Source of the DNA: Isoetes taiwanensis
Lineage: Eukaryota > Streptophyta > Lycopodiopsida > Isoetales > Isoetaceae
Assembly (NCBI GenBank): GCA_021234155.1
Contig: JAJEKV010000034.1
Coordinates: 4,790,028 to 4,854,027 of the forward strand
Direction: 5' to 3'
Length of the DNA: 64,000 bases
The notes under the pieces are model-generated. The model was not told the DNA's origin. It ran no database searches and was given only the letters and a program-made list of their open reading frames with translations. The position numbers were made by a program, and so were the translations under genes. The number at the start of each line of letters is the position of its first letter. The stretch's first letter is position 1. Positions 60,140-64,000 of this stretch are shown here, in pieces.

Positions 60140-60480
60140 TGCAGGGGGGAGGCTTGCCCCCTTTGCCCGTTCCTCCTTTGCTCCTCCCCTTGCCCCTTTT
60201 GCCCTCTTTGCTCTCCCTCCCTCCCTCCCTCCCTTCCCCCTCCCCCTCCTTTGCCCTCCCCCTTTGCCCCTCACCCTCCTCTTTTGCCCTCTTTGCCCCC
60301 CCCCCCTTCTTCCAACTTATCCCTCCCTCCCTCCTTTGCCCTTTTTCTCCCTCTCCCCTCCCCCCCTTGCCCCCTTCTTCCAACTTATCCTCTTCCCCTC
60401 TTCAACGTGTGGCTCCTCCCTCTTTCTCCTCCTACCCTTCTCCTTATCAAGGTGTGCCCCCTCTCCCTCCCCTCTTTTTT
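60140..60480. repeat. 340-bp polypyrimidine tract
   Basis: The plus strand is almost purely C and T with scattered G, built of cctttgccc and ccctccctcc phrases and ending in a T run. Strong strand asymmetry with partial mirror symmetry; H-DNA (triplex) is possible. Long frames on both strands here are compositional. Confidence 0.85.
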
Positions 60481-60555
60481 TTTTTGTATGAGTCTCATTT
60501 TCAGTCCGAGTCCCACATTGCGAGATTTGTCCCACTTTAATTAAATGCGACTTAC

Positions 60556-60768
60556 ATGTTATTTGGGTTATACGTTGATCAAACTTGCTTATAATTGAAT
60601 TATTTTTAGTTATAAAAGAGATCATGTGAAGTATTGCACTTATAAAGACAGTCAATAGTCATTAAAATACGTAAAAGTTACATGGTAGAATAGATATGTG
60701 CTGGCACCATAGGGTACAAGAAAAACATTTAGTACAATTTAGAACTTAAAGGAAAATTTTATAACTGT
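60556..60768. other. AT-rich 3' flank of unidentified ORF
   Basis: No gene. It probably contains the 3' untranslated end of the minus-strand ORF that stops near 60769. Confidence 0.4.
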
Positions 60769-62294
60769 TCAATGGCCTCCTGAAAGCTTAAAGAAATTCT
60801 TGACATCCCTGAATCGGAGGCCTTTGCCGAGGTTGCGCAGGATGTTCCTTGTCGACCCTCCTTCGAGTGCTCGGGCCATTTCCGGTTCCGGGAGTTCTGG
60901 TGCAGTTGCTGCTACTACTGAAAGTGATGCATCCCTGAGGTGGCCCCTAGCAAAGTCGAGGCAATGGAGCGCGACGGACCTCTTGAAAAGGATGACGTGA
61001 TCCGCATGGGCGTATATCTTCGAATGCTGCCCGAAGCCCGAGAGTGCTATGAGAAGTGCCACGGATTCTTCCCCCCTTGGGCTGAACTCCTTGTGGAAGA
61101 CTACCATCTGCCCTTGGCTGAGGGCTGGAAGATAGTAGCGAAGTGCCGTACCTTTACTCGTGCCTCGCGATCCGGTGCCCTTCCTTTGAGCCTCTCCGCC
61201 GTAGGCGTCTACTGCCATAAGATCTTCATGATCTCTCCACATGCTGGTTGCATTGTCCAAGTTGATGCTGCTGGACGCTTCCCTCATGCTCCTGGCTCGA
61301 ACTGCCCGGCTTGAGCTTGGGCCCCTCCCTGGTTTATACAATGTGCTCTGTATCTGCTGGAATTCCTCCTCTGAGATGATAGGTTCCTGCTGTCGATAGA
61401 TCTCCCTTATGTGCTGATAGGCTGCTATGTCTGACATTGTCTCCCCAGCATAGGAGTGTCTCTCCGCCAGCTCCCTTGGAATTTCCTGGTATGAATAGTC
61501 GATGAGGTCCGCGCTTTTCCCATGTGCTATCATGCCTAAGAGCTCGTCGATTCGAAGCTCCTGTTCCTGGCAATACGGTAAGTTGAGGATGTCGTTTGCT
61601 AAAATATACTCCTCTCCGTTGATGACTATCGGGGACAGAGCTGTGATGCTGATCGGTGGCTCATTGGCTCTTCTGATGTCGTCGTCATGCCTCGACATGT
61701 ATCTCTGCATCCTTGTTGCCTCTCTGCTCTCCCACTCTGGGTTTTGCTCCCCTAACTGCTCATAGTCTTCCTCGATTTGCAGAACTGGTGGCCCTGATGT
61801 CGTACCATGGTATTCATACGCGGAGGAGTCTATGTTGAGGATTTGATCCTGGACCCTACGGGTATCAAGTGGTGCTAAGTCTAAGGGTTGAATGGAAGGT
61901 TCTCCTACGTTGTTGATTGACTTATAGTGCATGAACAGGGCAAGGGCTGTCTGAGATGAAAGGTACCTATGCCTATTATGTCTGCATGTCATATAGTCGG
62001 GCATGGTTCTAGTCCTATCCCATAGCTGACTCTTCTGGATCCTCCCATTTCTCTAGCTAAGGCTTGGGTGAGTGTCTCAAGAGAAACCCAATTCCCTCCC
62101 CTAGGAGGTAATCTAACTTCCCAAGGCAGGACCTGTTGGTCGTATTGGCACATGATATCTGTGTAGTATGGTGTTCTAGTCAATGTTACATGAAGATCAA
62201 ACAAGTGGTCAAACACAGAGAAGGCTTGCTCGGCAGGGAGCTGATGGATATGGTTTGCAGCATTGTACCATTTGACAAAGTTACTGGGCGCCAT
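60769..62294 (-). CDS. Unidentified protein family, copy 2 (about 500 aa, one frameshift)
   Basis: ATG at 62294 gives MAPSNFVKWYNAANHIHQLP, then FDHLFDLHVTLTRTPYYTD and PWEVRLPPRGGNWVSLETLT. A one-base shift near 62010 leads into MTCRHNRHRYLSSQTALALF. The middle is acidic and helical (LQIEEDYEQLGEQNPEWESR, QEQELRIDELLGMIAHG). Then come EEFQQIQSTLYKPG, a Ser/Arg linker, NLDNATSMWRDHEDLMAVDA (shared with 43238-43474) and RYYLPALSQGQMVVFHKEF. No signal peptide, membrane span, nuclease or polymerase motif was recognised. Same strand as the H3-like gene, 760 bp downstream of it, with two hairpins between them. Copy number and position suggest a component of a repeated unit. Function unknown. Confidence 0.55.
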
Positions 62295-62549
62295 TGAGCA
62301 AGGAAGAGTGCAGAAAATGGCTTGCAAGGATCATGTTGAAGGGGAAATGGCAAATGAGGCCCTTTTTATAGACTATGGTTGGCCTCGGGATTCGTGCAAA
62401 AGGTTCCTAGATGGAAAAGACCTTTGTTCTATGGCTATGGGTGTCCAAATGAGCTACCATGAAGTGCAAATTTAAGCAAAACAAAGCAAGAAACACTACA
62501 TGGCCGTTTGTTGGGTCAAATTGGGCTAATTTGGGTCAAAAATGGGCTG

Positions 62550-62620
62550 ACCCGGGTGAATCCGCGCGGATGGCCTCTGCGTCGCGAACGCAAACGCGTT
62601 TGGCGCGGTCTCACCCGGTT
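62550..62620 (-). repeat. Nested palindrome, copy-2 unit b
   Basis: Same design as 62751-62822. Plus strand outer arms ACCCGGGTGAATCCGCG and CGCGGTCTCACCCGGT; the inner stem around TCGCGA has one changed base (gcaaacgcg instead of gcagacgcg). Confidence 0.85.
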
Positions 62621-62750
62621 GGCCTAATTTTGAGCCATTTTTGGTCATTTTTAAGAGTTGGAAGATGCTAACATGACTTATTGGATCAATTCTAGCCTAG
62701 CTGGCAACTTATTTTGAGCAAAACCGACACCTAAAAGCAAGTTTTTGGCG
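62621..62750. other. Spacer between the two hairpins
   Basis: 130 bp, no gene. Part of the 200-bp repeat period of the two hairpins; the flanks share ttgg-cca-ttttt phrases. Confidence 0.5.
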
Positions 62751-62822
62751 CACCCGGGTGAATCCGCGCGGATGGCCTCTGCGTCGCGAACGCAGACGCG
62801 TTTGGCGCGGTCTCACCCGGTT
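62751..62822 (-). repeat. Nested palindrome, copy-2 unit a
   Basis: On minus, ACCGGGTGAGACCGCG ... CGCGGATTCACCCGGGT form the outer stem; TCTGCG-TTCGCGA-CGCAGA forms a perfect inner stem. It keeps ACCGCGCCAAA and ATCCGYGCGG of the 19791-19851 hairpin at matching positions but has a different inner stem. It lies about 230 bp after the H3-like stop. Confidence 0.88.
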
Positions 62823-63053
62823 GCCCCATTTTTTTGCTTTTGATGACATTTTTTTGCCAAAATTTGTTGTAGACATGGTTTCTAGATAATTCCTAAGCAT
62901 GCTATAAGGAACTCTATTACAATTTGATTTAATTCCCTATATTTCAAGCATCAAAATTTTTACTTATAGAGAGAAAACAAACTTTTATATTAATAAGGGA
63001 AACACATTTACATTGAAACTTAACCGTTTAACAAAATTTACAAAATTGAGGCT
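62823..63053. other. 3' flank of the H3-like gene
   Basis: AT-rich. The animal/algal histone stem-loop (GGCTCTTTTCAGAGCC type) is not present. Confidence 0.5.
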
Positions 63054-63975
63054 CTAGGGCCTCTCTCTGCGAATCCTCCGTGCTAAGTGTATGTCCTTCG
63101 GCATGAGCGTGACCCTCTTAGCATGGATGGCACAGAGATTCCCTTCCTCAAAGAGCTGTACCAGTTCTGCTTCAGCGGCCTCTTGCAGGGCCCGGGTCAT
63201 TAGAGGGGTAACCCTATAATCGGTCCGGAATTCCTGCATAACTTCCCGAAGGAGGCGTTCAAAAGGCGCCTTCCTTATAACGAGATTTGTGCACATTTGA
63301 AAGTGCTTGATCTCCCTGAACACACGGGCATGCGGACTGTTTGGCCCGTGAAGGTGGCTCAGGCCACTTAGGGTAAGGTGGTCTCGCGTCGGGGTTGGAA
63401 GACTTCCCGGCGCTCTGCTGCCCTTCCTCCTCCTCTTCGTCTTCGTCTCCTTCTCCCGCCTCCTCCTCCTCATCTACCTCGCGGGAGCGAGGTTCTTCGA
63501 TTGTGACCGTCCCGCGAGGCCGGTCATTTCTCTTCTTCGTCCTCCTTTCCTTCTCCTGCAGCTCCCTTTCCCTTTTCTTGCGAGCTGCCCGCTCCTCTGG
63601 CCACTCCTTCACCTTTTGCTTGCCCTTCTTCTTAATGGAAGAGGGGCCTGGCTGCTCGATCTGGTCAAACTGCCGCTGGTCGGGCTCCTCCTCCCGGCGC
63701 TCCTCCCTGTGCTCCTCCCTGCGCTCCACCCCCTGGTCGGATAGATTGCCGAGGTCATGGGTTTCGTCCGTCCGCTGGGTTTGCTCGGACGAACTACTCG
63801 GAATCTCCTCCTCTGCTACATGGAATGTCTCGTCGGAAGAAGACGCGTCCGCCTCACCTGGCTTGGGCCTCAAGTGGGGTGGTATCTGCTTCCCATGGCC
63901 GCCTGCTACTGCTGCCGCCATAGAGGGAGTTCGCCTAGGGCTAGTCTTCCTATAGGTTTGTTTAGTGCGTGCCAT
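63054..63975 (-). CDS. Histone-H3-like protein with ~170-residue charged insertion between tail and fold
   Basis: ATG at 63975 opens with [18 protein letters not shown], the H3 tail with K4 and K9 kept but A7 changed to Tyr and S10 to Thr. Instead of the normal 30 residues to the alpha-N helix there are about 200 residues: Ser/Glu-rich, [30 protein letters not shown] (coiled-coil-like), then an acidic run [20 protein letters not shown]. The histone fold is complete at 63320-63054: FREIKHFQ (alpha-N), [17 protein letters not shown] (alpha-1), [16 protein letters not shown] (alpha-2), [16 protein letters not shown] and [12 protein letters not shown]. Loop 1 has canonical length, unlike most CenH3. 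One frame change lies between 63470 and 63330, by indel, error or unseen intron. It could replace H3 in specialised nucleosomes; K27 and K36 regions are lost. Role inferred only. Confidence 0.75.
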
Positions 63976-64000
63976 ATCTTACGGTTCAGGAAATGGATGA

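Larger units (their letters stand above)
56121..60555. repeat. Short inverted repeats (27 bp) bracketing 4.4 kb
   Basis: ataagtcgtatttaattaaa plus gtgggac at 56121-56147 matches the complement of 60529-60555, with two mismatches (first base and one internal). No target duplication was found outside. The left copy begins where element C's gag ends. The interval could be a DNA transposon with captured sequence, or the match may be incidental. Confidence 0.35.

Noticed and set aside
60124-60540. Long Pro/Leu/Ser-rich and Glu/Gly/Lys-rich frames on both strands
   Set aside because: Produced by the polypyrimidine composition, not coding.
60505-60555. Plant snRNA promoter (USE-like gtcccacattg)
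   Set aside because: The spacing to a TATA-like sequence is wrong and no U-snRNA sequence follows.
63395-63955. Ser/Leu-rich frame of 186 codons on plus
   Set aside because: Antisense shadow of the acidic and basic insert of the H3-like gene.
63054-63975. Centromeric histone CenH3
   Set aside because: Loop 1 has the canonical H3 length and the C-terminal motif is canonical ([12 protein letters not shown]); a CenH3 normally has a longer loop 1. Not fully excluded.

Overview
The window is nuclear DNA of a plant (streptophyte) with a large, repeat-choked genome. Evidence for a plant: LTR elements with plant-type primer sites (initiator-tRNA-Met-like and Tat/Athila-like), a plant LINE with a DUF4283-like ORF1, a chromodomain Ty3 element, a fragment of an A20 zinc-finger stress-associated protein gene, and plant-style introns. 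The species cannot be named from the sequence. No bacterial operon, CRISPR array, rRNA gene or convincing intact tRNA gene was seen.

Layout. 1-12.8 kb: a spliced minus-strand gene (C2H2-like finger, AT-hook, PIP-box-like motif, possible transposase-like C-terminus) runs off the left edge. It is split inside an exon by a 10.2 kb non-coding LTR element (element A, 1910-12098, TSD gcaga); conceptual removal restores the frame exactly. 13.0-16.4 kb: decayed GC-rich LINE, minus strand. 16.4-18.9 kb: LTR plus leader of a broken element (B). 18.9-43.5 kb: a histone-H3-like pseudogene, an array of nested palindromes and an unidentified ORF. Inside the array sits a four-layer nest: Ty3 element D (20330-42518, 597-bp LTRs) contains a CACTA-like DNA transposon (25690-36722, TSD tct), which contains a LINE (27673-34487, 17-bp TSD). 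45.2-46.9 kb: an HUH-endonuclease (Rep-like) gene, candidate Replitron-type transposon. 47.8-56.1 kb: a Ty3 pol fragment broken by chromovirus C, which lacks its 5' LTR. 56.1-60.6 kb: a 68-bp perfect-palindrome array, a solo LTR of the D family, the A20 gene fragment and a polypyrimidine tract, between short inverted repeats. 60.8-64.0 kb, minus strand: a second, better preserved copy of the H3-like / hairpin / unidentified-ORF set.

Most notable: two blocks in this window, in opposite orientation, carry the same order of (1) a histone-H3-like gene with a large charged insertion, (2) a nested palindrome whose outer arms are conserved while the inner stem is replaced by another self-complementary sequence, and (3) an unidentified ORF family. 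This looks like a duplicated or mobile unit that I do not recognise. The HUH protein gene is the second candidate for a poorly described system. Many coding regions carry single-base frameshifts; from one sequence I cannot tell biological decay from assembly error.
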